A stretch of 64,000 nt of DNA from contig JAISNP010000109.1 of assembly GCA_031276175.1 (NCBI GenBank), positions 1 through 64,000 on the forward strand. The letters run 5' to 3'. Numbering within the stretch: position 1 is the stretch's first letter; each line of letters begins with the position of its first letter. Below the pieces are notes generated by a model. That model did not search any database and was not told where the DNA came from. It saw nothing but the letters and a program-made list of their open reading frames with translations. Origin of the DNA: Tannerella sp. Its GTDB lineage: Bacteria; Bacteroidota; Bacteroidia; Bacteroidales; Tannerellaceae. The translations under genes were made by a program, and so were the position numbers. Positions 1-9,735 of the stretch are shown piece after piece.

Positions 1-28
1 AATAAAAAGATAAGAATGTTTCCGTATT

Positions 29-500
29 AGAAACTGCTTTGAATTAACATAAATATGGACGACAATAACCGAGTTTCCGTCGACAACAACCGAATTATTG
101 TCGACAACAACCGAGTTTCCGTCGACAACAACCGAGTTTCTGTCGACAACAAATGAGTTTCTGTCGACAACAACTGAGTTTCTGTCGACAACAAATGAGT
201 TTCCGTCGACAACATTTGAGTTTCTGTCGACAATAAATGAGTTTCTGTCGACAACATTTGAGTTTCTGTCGACAACAAATGAGTTTCTGTCGACAACAAC
301 CGAGTTTCTGTCGACAACAAATGAGTTTCCGTCGACAACATTTGAGTTTCTGTCGACAACATTTGAGTTTCCGTCGACAACAACCGAGTTTCCGTCGACA
401 ACAACTGAGTTTCTGTCGACAACAAATGAGTTTCCGTCGACAATAAAAAGAAGAAATACTGCCTGCCGATAAGCATTTATGCTAATTCAAAACAGTTTCT
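29..500. repeat. Tandem array of about 18.5 x 21-bp units (CGACAACAAnnGAGTTTCnGT; each contains GTCGAC) at 60-448, flanked by 26-bp inverted repeats (29-54 / 475-500, 24/26 identical)
   Basis: Direct reading: CGAC start recurs every 21 bp from 60 to 438; left arm AGAAACTGCTTTGAATTAACATAAAT versus reverse complement of right arm AGAAACTGTTTTGAATTAGCATAAAT. Confidence 0.93.
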
Positions 501-633
501 TAGTCTTCGCATCACTTTAAAAGATAAAAAGCGCCTGAATGCGATGAATTGCGGGGTTTAGATTGCCGGATGCCGGTCAACACTAATCATGGTTGGCGCG
601 ACTTTCGGCATGTTTCTTTTGTTCGTAAATACA

Positions 634-1830
634 TTAATTCTTTTGGGAGTCGACTTTTTCTATCGAAAGAGTATTTTTAAGCGCCTCAAGGCCTTTCCGA
701 AGCATGGCGCGCGGGCAGCCGACGTTCATGCGGAGATAGCCTTCGCCTTCGCGGCCGAACATCGTGCCGTTGTTCAGCGCCAGTCCCGCTCCGTTGCATA
801 CGAGCGCAAACAATTCCTGCTGATTCATTTTCAGGTCGCGGCAGTCCAGCCATATCAGAAACGATGCCTGGGGGCGATAGACCTTGATTTGCGGAATGTG
901 TGCGCGGACGTATTCTTCGGCGAACAGGATGTTTTTCTTTACATATTCAAGCATCTGCCGGCGCCATTCGTCGCCGCGGACGTAGGCGGCAACGGTCGCG
1001 ATGTACGAAAAAATCGTCCCTTCGTGCAGTTCGCACGCTTCAAGGAAGGAATAAAACGCGCGGCGTAACGAATCGTCGGGGACGATGGCGTATGACGATA
1101 CGATGCCGGCAATGTTGAACGTCTTGCTCGGCGCCATGAAAGTGATACTGCACGCGGCGGCATCGTCCGATACGGTCGGAAACGGGTGGTGTTCGAAGCC
1201 GGGGAACGTCATTTCCGAATGGATTTCGTCGGCGATGACGAGTATGCTACGCCTGCGGCATATTTCGGCAAGCCGTTGCAGCGTCTTTCCGTCCCAGACG
1301 ATGCCGGCCGGATTGTGCGGGCTTGAGAGTATCAGCGCCCGGCAACCGTTGTCCGCTACTGCCTCCAGATGTTCGAAATCCATTTCGTACACGCCGTTTA
1401 CCTGTCGCAGCGGATTGTAAACCACTTCGCGGTTCAGTTTTTCGGGCACGATGCGGAAGGGATGGTAAACGGGCGGTTGAATGATCACCTTGTCTCCTTT
1501 TTCCGTGAAACATTCCAGCGCCAGCCCGATGCCTTTCACGATGCCGGGGATGTAGCTGAGCCATTCTTCCCGCACGTCCCATTTGTACAAATGTTTTATC
1601 CAGCGGATGATTGAGGGGAAATATTCGGCCGGCGGGAAAGTATATCCGAAAACCGGATGTTCGCAACGTTTTTTCAGCGCGTCAACAATAAAATCGGGCG
1701 TGCGAAAATCCATGTCCGCCACCCAGAACGGCATCAGGTCTGCCTTGCCGAAAAGGTCTTTCAGTTTGTCGTATTTCAGGCAGTCGGTTCCCCTGCGCTC
1801 TACGATCTCGTCAAAATCATATTGTATCAT
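634..1830 (-). CDS. patB: PLP-dependent aminotransferase, MalY/PatB family (cystathionine beta-lyase-like)
   Basis: ORF 634..1857; MIQYDFDEIVERRGTDCLKYD..PFWVADMDF.., SSPHNPAGIVW and SKTFNIAG motifs; start taken at the internal Met. Confidence 0.85.
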   Translation of the reverse strand: MIQYDFDEIVERRGTDCLKYDKLKDLFGKADLMPFWVADMDFRTPDFIVDALKKRCEHPVFGYTFPPAEYFPSIIRWIKHLYKWDVREEWLSYIPGIVKGIGLALECFTEKGDKVIIQPPVYHPFRIVPEKLNREVVYNPLRQVNGVYEMDFEHLEAVADNGCRALILSSPHNPAGIVWDGKTLQRLAEICRRRSILVIADEIHSEMTFPGFEHHPFPTVSDDAAACSITFMAPSKTFNIAGIVSSYAIVPDDSLRRAFYSFLEACELHEGTIFSYIATVAAYVRGDEWRRQMLEYVKKNILFAEEYVRAHIPQIKVYRPQASFLIWLDCRDLKMNQQELFALVCNGAGLALNNGTMFGREGEGYLRMNVGCPRAMLRKGLEALKNTLSIEKVDSQKN

Positions 1831-2028
1831 CAATATTTTTGTTTTTACCGGATGCAAAAGTAAGCGAAATATTTCGAAACGGTATGCGAGCGAATAAAAA
1901 ACGGGAAAATCATTCCGTTATTTAGCAAGGATACTTACCTTTGTGCCGCTTACGGAATCTACATGCAGCGCGGCGCAGTATTATTAATGTATAGTGTTTG
2001 CATGGATAAAATAAAAGATTAAACGCAA

Positions 2029-5025
2029 ATGAAAAGAATTATTACACTATTGTGTCTGGCAGTGGGGAGCTACTCGGCAAGCGGACAGCGTTCGTACCGG
2101 TTCGAATCGCCGGACAGATTATTTAACGAAGGAAAAACCTTTTTCGAGTTGCGCGACTATTCCGGTTGTACGGACAAACTCGAAGTTTTTAAAGCGCAGT
2201 CGACCGACGGCGCACTGATTCAGGAAGCAGACTACATGATGGCATACATAGCCTTCGAGCAGGGGAAAACGACGAGCTTGGACGTACTGCAACGTTTCCT
2301 CTCGACGTATCCCGACAGCCGGCACAGAAACGAGATTTGTTTCCTCGCAGGTTCGGCCTGTTTCGAACTCGGCGACTATCATTCGACAATCCGGTGGCTG
2401 AACGAATCGGATGAGAGCGCACTCGGCGCGTCGCAACAAGCCGACTACGCTTTCAGGATGGCATACGCAATGTTGCAGACAGAAGATCTTGTAGGCGCGC
2501 GCTATTACTTCTCGTCGCTCCGGCAGTCGGCCGGCTATATGACTTCGGCAGCCTACTACATTGCCTGCATCGACTATGCGGAAAAGAAATACGACACGGC
2601 GCTCGGCAGTTTCACGAAACTGAAAAGCAATCCCGAATACGGCGAACGCGCGTCTTACTTCATCATCCGGATTTATTTCGTCAACAGTCAGTACGAAAAA
2701 GTCATTGCCCACGGCGAAGAGTTGTTGAAAACGTATCCGGACAATGCGGACAATACGGAAATATACCGCCTTCTGGGCAATGCGTACTACCGTCAGGGCG
2801 ACCGGACGAAGGCAACGGAGATGCTCGAAAAATATACGGAATCGACCGACCGGCCGTTGCGCGGCGACTTGTATCTGCTCGGCGTTTGCTACTATCACCG
2901 AAACGACTACGGAAAGGCCGTCGACGCGCTTTCGAAAACCGTCGACGAAACGGACGAACTGACCCAGAACGCCTACCTCTACCTCGGACAAAGCTACTTG
3001 AAACTGAACGATAAAAACAACGCCCGCATGGCTTTTGAATGGGCGGCCACTTCGGAATACGACAAGCAGGTGCAGGAAACGGCGCTGTACAATTATGCGC
3101 TGGTGATTCACGAAACGTCTTTTTCGGGTTTTGGCGAGTCCGTTGCCATTTTCGAAGATTTCCTCAACGACTTCCCCAACTCGCAGTATGCCGACAAGGT
3201 GAACGACTATCTGACCGAAGTGTATTTAAGCACCAAAAACTATGAATCGGCGCTGGCGTCTATCGAAAAAATACGCCGTCCGGGAGCGCAGATACTTGCC
3301 GCCAAGCAAAACTTGCTCTTTCAATTGGGCGCGCAGGCGTTTACGAACCAGACGCCCGAACGCGCCGTCGAATACTTCAATCAGGCAATCGCCCTGAAAG
3401 GCTACGATGCGGCAACATACGCCGACGCCTGTTTCTGGCGCGCCGAATCGTACTACCGCCTGAACAGTTTCGCACAGGCGGCGCAGGACTATCAGGCTTA
3501 TATCGACAATGCAAAAGGACGCTCGCCTGATGTTTATGCGCTGGCGCACTATAATTTGGGATACAGTCATTTTAAGAAAAAATCATACGCGCCGGCTTTG
3601 AAAGCGTTTAGACGGTATGCCGATCTGGAGAAAAACACTTCGGAGCCTTCGCTTGCCGACGCATACAACCGCATCGGCGACTGTCTGTTTTACGACCGTC
3701 AATATGCCGCGGCAGAAGAAAGCTACACCCGGGCTGCCGCCCTGCAACCCGGTTCGGGCGGTTACGCGCTATACCAGAAAGGGCTTGTCATGGGACTGCA
3801 AAAAGACTATCGGGGCAAAATCGCGATGCTGGACAAGCTGATTCGCGAATATCCCGAATCGCCGTATGTGGACGATGCGCTATACGAAAAGGGACGTTCG
3901 TACGTCATGCTCGACATGCCCGACAAGGCTGCCGAATCGTTCGACAAGCTGATTGCCGACTTCCCGCAGAACAGCCTTGCCCGCAAGTCGGGACTTCAAC
4001 TGGGACTGCTTTACTTCAACAGCAACCGGCCGGAAAAGGCCATCTACGCCTATAAACGGGTGATTGCCGACTATCCGGGCAGCGAGGAAACCAAAATAGC
4101 CTTGCAGGATCTGAAGACGGTGTATGCCGACATGAACGATGTGGCCGGATATGCGGCATATGTCCGTACGCTCGGCGGAAATGTCCGCTTCGAAATCAGC
4201 GAACAGGATTCGCTGACTTATTTTGCTGCCGAAAAACTGTTCCTGCGCGGCGACAACGACGGCGCTCGACGCAGCCTGCGCAGCTATGTGGCGTCTTTCC
4301 CCGGCGGAGCTTTCAACCTTGATGCCAACTATTACCTCGGACAAATCGCTTTCGCCCAAAAGGACTATGCCGAGGCGAGGCAACGCTTCTCGACCGTCCT
4401 CGGCTACGGAAATACAAAATTCTCGGAAGAAGCGCTTGCGCGGAAATCCGAAGTTGAATACGTGGAAAAAGACTACGCCGCTGCCATGGAGAGTTTCAAA
4501 CAACTGCTGGCGGTTGCCGAGTCGGCGCAAAACGCCGAAGCCGCCAAGCTCGGCATCCTGCGCTGCGCACGGCAGACAGGCCTCCATGCCGAAACGCGAA
4601 AAGCTGCCGACGAACTGCTTAAAAACGCCAAGCTGTCGCCCGAAGTGGCCGCCGAAGCCCGATTATCGCGCGCCAAAGCCTGTCTGGCACAGCACGAAGC
4701 GGACAAGGCCGATGCCGACCTCGTCGCCCTGAGTAAGGATACGCGAACGGTCTACGGCGCCGAAGCCAAATATCTGCTCGCATGGACGTATTTCGACAAA
4801 AACGAGTATGACAAGGCCGAAAAGGAACTGATGGATTTCATCCGCAAGGGCACGTCGCATCAATACTGGCTCGCACGGGCATTTGTTCTCCTTTCGGACG
4901 TGTATGTCCGCAAGGGAGACGACTTTCAGGCACGCCAGTATCTGCTCAACCTGCAGAAAAATTACAAAGGCAAAGACGATATTACCGGAATGATAGAAGA
5001 ACGATTGGATAAACTCAACAAATAA
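2029..5025 (+). CDS. Large tetratricopeptide-repeat protein with signal peptide
   Basis: 998-aa ORF with many TPR-like repeats (A..Y..ALxxF..L). Confidence 0.85.
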   Translation: MKRIITLLCLAVGSYSASGQRSYRFESPDRLFNEGKTFFELRDYSGCTDKLEVFKAQSTDGALIQEADYMMAYIAFEQGKTTSLDVLQRFLSTYPDSRHRNEICFLAGSACFELGDYHSTIRWLNESDESALGASQQADYAFRMAYAMLQTEDLVGARYYFSSLRQSAGYMTSAAYYIACIDYAEKKYDTALGSFTKLKSNPEYGERASYFIIRIYFVNSQYEKVIAHGEELLKTYPDNADNTEIYRLLGNAYYRQGDRTKATEMLEKYTESTDRPLRGDLYLLGVCYYHRNDYGKAVDALSKTVDETDELTQNAYLYLGQSYLKLNDKNNARMAFEWAATSEYDKQVQETALYNYALVIHETSFSGFGESVAIFEDFLNDFPNSQYADKVNDYLTEVYLSTKNYESALASIEKIRRPGAQILAAKQNLLFQLGAQAFTNQTPERAVEYFNQAIALKGYDAATYADACFWRAESYYRLNSFAQAAQDYQAYIDNAKGRSPDVYALAHYNLGYSHFKKKSYAPALKAFRRYADLEKNTSEPSLADAYNRIGDCLFYDRQYAAAEESYTRAAALQPGSGGYALYQKGLVMGLQKDYRGKIAMLDKLIREYPESPYVDDALYEKGRSYVMLDMPDKAAESFDKLIADFPQNSLARKSGLQLGLLYFNSNRPEKAIYAYKRVIADYPGSEETKIALQDLKTVYADMNDVAGYAAYVRTLGGNVRFEISEQDSLTYFAAEKLFLRGDNDGARRSLRSYVASFPGGAFNLDANYYLGQIAFAQKDYAEARQRFSTVLGYGNTKFSEEALARKSEVEYVEKDYAAAMESFKQLLAVAESAQNAEAAKLGILRCARQTGLHAETRKAADELLKNAKLSPEVAAEARLSRAKACLAQHEADKADADLVALSKDTRTVYGAEAKYLLAWTYFDKNEYDKAEKELMDFIRKGTSHQYWLARAFVLLSDVYVRKGDDFQARQYLLNLQKNYKGKDDITGMIEERLDKLNK

Positions 5026-5028
5026 GCA

Positions 5029-6801
5029 ATGAAAAATATACATGCAACAATAAAGGTTTTGACGATAGCGGCGATATGGGGCGTATGCGCCGCCGTCGGC
5101 ACGATAAAAGCGCAGGAGCAACTGGAACGCGAGATGACGCTGGAACGCGAATACGACCCGACCGTTCGGGATGCCAACAAAATAAACCGGCTTCCTGAAA
5201 TAAAAGAACCCGTCGTCTCCAAACGACCGATAGATTATTCGCCCTTTACGTCGCCCGCCTACCCAAGCGGGGAGATTGCCGCCCTTTCGCCGGGCAATAT
5301 CCATACGGAAATACTGCATAACAAGCGGCGCGGATACTTTCATTTCGGCGGCGGGATGTATGCCAACCTGAGCGGCGACCTGGGATACCATCTCATAGAC
5401 GGCGAGCAGGGCAAACTGGCGCTTTTCGTCACGCACAACTCGACCGCCGGTAACGTGAAATTCCCCGAATACGACAACCTCCGGCGAAAAGCCAAACTGA
5501 ACGACAACCTTGTCGCTGCGGATTTCAACCATTCCATCGGGCGTAATGCCGCGCTCAGGATCGGCGCATCGTACGGTTATACGGGTTTCAATTACTACGG
5601 AATACCTTTCACTACAGTTTTCAGTTCCGTCCCTGTCGAAAACGATACCGAAACCGGTCAGATCAACCAAACCGTCGACTTCAACCTCGGCATATCGGGC
5701 GATAACGGCAAGTTCGGATACACACTCGGCGCCGATTTCAGGCATTTCAATCAGAAATACGGTTGGAGGAAAGATTTGGACGGCATCCGCGAAGACCGGC
5801 TCGCCCCGAAATTCGACATGAATTTTTCTGTCGGGGATGCCGGGCAGCGCATCGGGATTGCGGGCGCGGCGGATTTTTTCAACTACCGCTATCCGTCCGT
5901 TTACAACATCGACGATTTGACCGGATACAGGAGCCACGTCGAAGCGACCGTCTCGCCCTATTTCATTACCGGAGGCGAAACGTGGCATCTCCGCCTCGGA
6001 GCGAATGTCATGCTTATCTCCGGCGATTCGCTTCGGGTTTTTGCTTCGCCGAACGTCTCCGTCGAGGCGCAGGTGGCCGACAGGACTGTTTTTTATGCCG
6101 ACGCGCGGGGCGAAATCCGCTCGAACGACGCTTACTCGCTTTCGCGCCTTAACCGGTACACGGATCATTCGGTGGCGGTTAAACCTTCGCGCACGTGGTT
6201 AGACGCCCGGCTCGGTATCCGCAGCGGTATTGCGGAAGGATTCCGGACGGACATCTTTGCAGGTTTCAGGAGCACGAAGGACGCGGCGTTTTTTATCCCG
6301 ACTTACCGTGCGTACGAAAATGCGGATTTTGCCTCCTACGCCGCCGCGCTTCAGGCGGACGCTTCGCTGATGTGCGCCGGAGCGGTGTTCATGTATGCGT
6401 TCCGTACGCTGGTCGATATTTCGCTGAAAGGCGTATACAACCGGTGGACGGTCGACGACGACGGGCACAGTTACACGCCATACGCTGACGGCAACGACGG
6501 CATGAAGCCTTACGGGCTGCCGGAGGCGGAACTGAACGCCGACGTGACGGTAAAGCCGCTGGCGCCGCTCGCCCTGACGCTCGACTATTATCTGGGCACG
6601 GGGCGGTACACGCTGCTGCTCGGCAGGGAAGTGCGGATGAAAGACCTTCACGAACTGAACTTTCGCGCCTCGTGGAATTTCAACGACAACTTCGGGGCAT
6701 ATCTGAAACTGAACAATCTGATGTTTCGCAGTCAGGAGCGGATGTACGGCTATCCGATGCAAGGCTTCCACGCAATGGCGGGGATCAATATCAACTTTTG
6801 A
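5029..6801 (+). CDS. Outer-membrane beta-barrel protein (TonB-receptor-like barrel), coupled to the TPR gene
   Basis: 590-aa ORF starting 3 nt after the TPR stop; signal peptide, alternating aromatic strands, terminal F. Confidence 0.7.
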   Translation: MKNIHATIKVLTIAAIWGVCAAVGTIKAQEQLEREMTLEREYDPTVRDANKINRLPEIKEPVVSKRPIDYSPFTSPAYPSGEIAALSPGNIHTEILHNKRRGYFHFGGGMYANLSGDLGYHLIDGEQGKLALFVTHNSTAGNVKFPEYDNLRRKAKLNDNLVAADFNHSIGRNAALRIGASYGYTGFNYYGIPFTTVFSSVPVENDTETGQINQTVDFNLGISGDNGKFGYTLGADFRHFNQKYGWRKDLDGIREDRLAPKFDMNFSVGDAGQRIGIAGAADFFNYRYPSVYNIDDLTGYRSHVEATVSPYFITGGETWHLRLGANVMLISGDSLRVFASPNVSVEAQVADRTVFYADARGEIRSNDAYSLSRLNRYTDHSVAVKPSRTWLDARLGIRSGIAEGFRTDIFAGFRSTKDAAFFIPTYRAYENADFASYAAALQADASLMCAGAVFMYAFRTLVDISLKGVYNRWTVDDDGHSYTPYADGNDGMKPYGLPEAELNADVTVKPLAPLALTLDYYLGTGRYTLLLGREVRMKDLHELNFRASWNFNDNFGAYLKLNNLMFRSQERMYGYPMQGFHAMAGININF

Positions 6802-6990
6802 AATAATCGGGGGAACGACAATTCACGTACAAGTCCTGCCGTCTCCGGCGGGACTTTTTTTTCGCAGCGTTTTCATTTCATTCCCTTCTCTTCCCTGCAA
6901 TTTATATCGAACACGGATTAATCTTATGCGCCTGTATGGATTTTCCCTTTCCTGCGCATCTTATTTTATACAACCAAATCAGGAACAGAT

Positions 6991-8805
6991 ATGAAGATAA
7001 AAGCATTTTACGTAATGATGATTGTCCATGCGGGCATAGCGGTACACGGCGCCACGGAGGCAAAACGTGTACATTCGACGCCGGACGAAGTCACCCTCTT
7101 TTTCCACGGCGCGGAACTGACCCACTCGGCCGAGGCTTCGCTGGCGAAGGGTGAAAACGAAATAGTGATTGACGGGCTAAGTCCCTTGATCGACCGGAAC
7201 AGCCTGAAGATAAAAGTCACGGGAGGCGCCGTCGTTTCGGCCTACGAATTTTCGGTCGACTACCTGTCGGACGGGAAGACCAACCCCGTGGTACGGAAGC
7301 TGACCGACTCGGTCGAATTTTACGACAAAAAACTGCAGCAGACGGAGGTCGACATCGAAATAAACGGCCAACTGATCAACTTGCTGCAGAAAGGCACGAT
7401 GAAAAACGTATCCGGCTCGGAAAGCGGAATGTCTTTCGACGAATTAGTCAAGACGATGGACTACTACAAGACGAAATCCGTCGAACTGAAATCCGTTTCG
7501 TCCGAAAACAAAGAAAAGAAGGCCGCATACGAAGCGGAAATCAAACGCCTGAGGGCAAAACTGAACGACGAAACCGTCAAAAACAACAAGACCGCCGGCA
7601 TACTCAAACTCGTCCTGAATGCCCCGATTGCCGTAAACAGCCGGTTCACGATCAGTTATTTCACCGCCACCGCCGGATGGACGCCCTATTACGACATCCT
7701 TGTCGAATCGACCGACCGGCCGGTAAAAATCGTCTCCAAGGCCAAACTGCGCCAGACGACGGGGATTGAGTGGAACAAAGTCAAGCTGACGCTCTCGACC
7801 GCTGCGCCCGGCAACGGCAAAACGGCGCCGCGCTTCAGCACGTGGTTTCTGGATTTCCGGAACCCCTACTTCACGAGAGACAACGCGGCTATGAAGCAGA
7901 ACGCCTTTTCGTACAGCCTGAAAGAGATGCGCGCCTCCTCGCAGGTAATCGAAGAAGAGGAGACGCTCTTCGAAGCGGCGCCCGAGCCGCCGGCGCCGCC
8001 GAACTACCGCTACATCGTCAACGGCGCCGAAGTAGACCCGGACACTTACAACTCCATCGACCCCGCCATAATAGCCTCGCGCATGTTCCTCAACAGAGAG
8101 CAGGCCGGCGACGCCTGGGGCGATGACGTGGACGGCGTCTGGCAGGTAGAACTCAAACACAGCATGGACGACTATGTCGCCACATCCGAAAACATGCTGG
8201 ACATCACTTACGCCATCGACGTCCCCTATTCCATCCCCGGCAACGGCAAGGAGCAAACCCTCGAACTCAATACGCGCGAAGTCGAGGCTTCGTACAGGCA
8301 CTACTGCGCCCCGAAACTCGACCCCGAAACGTATCTGCTGGCCGAAATCGCCCACCCCGAACGGCTGAACCTGCCGAACGGCAAAGCCAACGTCACATAC
8401 GACGGGACATACATCGGCGAAACCATGATCGAGGCAAACTCCACCCTCGCCACCCTCACGCTCACCCTGGGCGTCGACCGCCGCGTCTCGGTGAAAAGAG
8501 AAAAAGTGCAGGACTTCAGCAGCCGCAAGTTCGTCGGCTCCGAAGCGGAGCAAATCTTCACCTACTCGCTCACCGTCAGAAACGGACGGAACAAACCTGT
8601 ACAAATGACGCTCAAAGACCAGTATCCCATCTCTTCGCAAAAAGAAATCAAAGTCGCGCTGCTCGACCGGACGACTGCGCCGTCTTTCAACGTAGAAGAC
8701 ATCGGCGTGCTGACGTGGGAAGAAGAACTGCAGGCCGGCGAAACAAAAACGTATGAGATCAGTTACAGCGTGAAGTATCCGAAAAACAAGACGCCTGACT
8801 TTTGA
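6991..8805 (+). CDS. DUF4139/DUF4140 (mucoidy inhibitor MuiA-like) protein
   Basis: N-terminal VTLFFHGAELTHSAEASLAKGENEIVIDGLSP and C-terminal DQYPISSQKEIKVAL...TWEEELQAGETKTYEISYSVKYPK. Confidence 0.8.
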   Translation: MKIKAFYVMMIVHAGIAVHGATEAKRVHSTPDEVTLFFHGAELTHSAEASLAKGENEIVIDGLSPLIDRNSLKIKVTGGAVVSAYEFSVDYLSDGKTNPVVRKLTDSVEFYDKKLQQTEVDIEINGQLINLLQKGTMKNVSGSESGMSFDELVKTMDYYKTKSVELKSVSSENKEKKAAYEAEIKRLRAKLNDETVKNNKTAGILKLVLNAPIAVNSRFTISYFTATAGWTPYYDILVESTDRPVKIVSKAKLRQTTGIEWNKVKLTLSTAAPGNGKTAPRFSTWFLDFRNPYFTRDNAAMKQNAFSYSLKEMRASSQVIEEEETLFEAAPEPPAPPNYRYIVNGAEVDPDTYNSIDPAIIASRMFLNREQAGDAWGDDVDGVWQVELKHSMDDYVATSENMLDITYAIDVPYSIPGNGKEQTLELNTREVEASYRHYCAPKLDPETYLLAEIAHPERLNLPNGKANVTYDGTYIGETMIEANSTLATLTLTLGVDRRVSVKREKVQDFSSRKFVGSEAEQIFTYSLTVRNGRNKPVQMTLKDQYPISSQKEIKVALLDRTTAPSFNVEDIGVLTWEEELQAGETKTYEISYSVKYPKNKTPDF

Positions 8806-8918
8806 TGCGTCCGCACGCCGCGCACCCTTTTTCCGGAATACCGTCCGTCCCGTACCGGGAAGGAAAGCGGAAAAACGCTTCCATCCTACGGACAAACCAG
8901 TGAAAACAGTTAAAAAAC

Positions 8919-9024
8919 GCTTCGTACCAGCGGCAGAAGCGTAAAAGCAGACGGATTCATGCTTCGTACCAGCGGCAGAAGCATAAAAGCAGACGGATTC
9001 ACGGTTCTGCCGCTGGTATGAGAC
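8919..9024. repeat. 42-bp direct duplication followed by an inverted third copy of its core (hairpin), between convergent genes
   Basis: GCTTCGTACCAGCGGCAGAAGCrTAAAAGCAGACGGATTCAy at 8919 and 8961, then GGTTCTGCCGCTGGTATGAGAC at 9003. Confidence 0.9.
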
Positions 9025-9030
9025 TTAAAA

Positions 9031-9735
9031 CTAAAAATAAGCACGCTTCTGCCCGTCTGAAGCGCCTATGCTCCGTAAACATTTATCGGCAGCCTTCCTG
9101 ATCTGCTTTTGCAGCAGCGGGAGGGTGCCGAGATCGAAGGCGACGAAACGGTAATGCCCGTCGTACACCCTGGCTTTCGACGCATCGTACACCGAATAGT
9201 GGAACATGTGCGTGAAACTGTCGTACGGATAGACTTCCTTCTTGATGTAGTACTGGTCGATTACCAGCAGGTACGCCGCCTGCGCATCCTGCATCACGCG
9301 GCGGTATTCCTCTTCGTCTATCTCCGAAAGATTACTGTACAGCACATCGCCGTCGTAGTCGTACCGGAGGCCGGCAACCAGCCTCGCCGCCGCGTCGTCG
9401 CACGCCGAGAGACGGAGGCTTTGCTTAACGGCCGCATCTGCGAAGGCGTTGTAAAATTCGCGGTTGATAAATTCGTCCGTCGCATCCGTCGCCACGCCGA
9501 AATTCTCGGCTATCCGGTCGGCCGTATAGTAGTCGGACGAAAAGTAGCAGCCCTTCAGGCCTGCAAACAGGATTATACGGGTGGCAGGCGCCGTATCGTC
9601 TCCTGCAAAGGCGCGCAGGCCGGCAAAGGCTGCTACGACGACAAAAGCAAAGAATGTATTTCGCATATCTTTTTTATTATTTCGCATACGTGGAGGGATT
9701 AAAAGGCATATTTCAGGCCGAGCTGTATCTGCCAC
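9031..9735 (-). CDS. Hypothetical exported protein
   Basis: ORF with internal signal peptide (MRNTFFAFVVVAAFAGLRAFA); no family recognised; true start probably internal. Confidence 0.55.
   Translation of the reverse strand: MADTARPEICLLIPPRMRNNKKDMRNTFFAFVVVAAFAGLRAFAGDDTAPATRIILFAGLKGCYFSSDYYTADRIAENFGVATDATDEFINREFYNAFADAAVKQSLRLSACDDAAARLVAGLRYDYDGDVLYSNLSEIDEEEYRRVMQDAQAAYLLVIDQYYIKKEVYPYDSFTHMFHYSVYDASKARVYDGHYRFVAFDLGTLPLLQKQIRKAADKCLRSIGASDGQKRAYF

Noticed and set aside
27-476. ORFs of LSTETHL / STTTEFL repeats
   Set aside because: Both strands and several frames of the same 21-bp array are open; no start context or downstream domain, so treated as repeat DNA.
1085-1420. Small ORFs inside patB and other core genes
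   Set aside because: Nested in conserved genes with no domain evidence.
4663-6168. Long antisense ORFs (e.g. 501 aa here, 1160 aa at 41143-44625, 767 aa at 20018-22321)
   Set aside because: Codon-bias shadows of well-supported sense genes; no recognisable domains.
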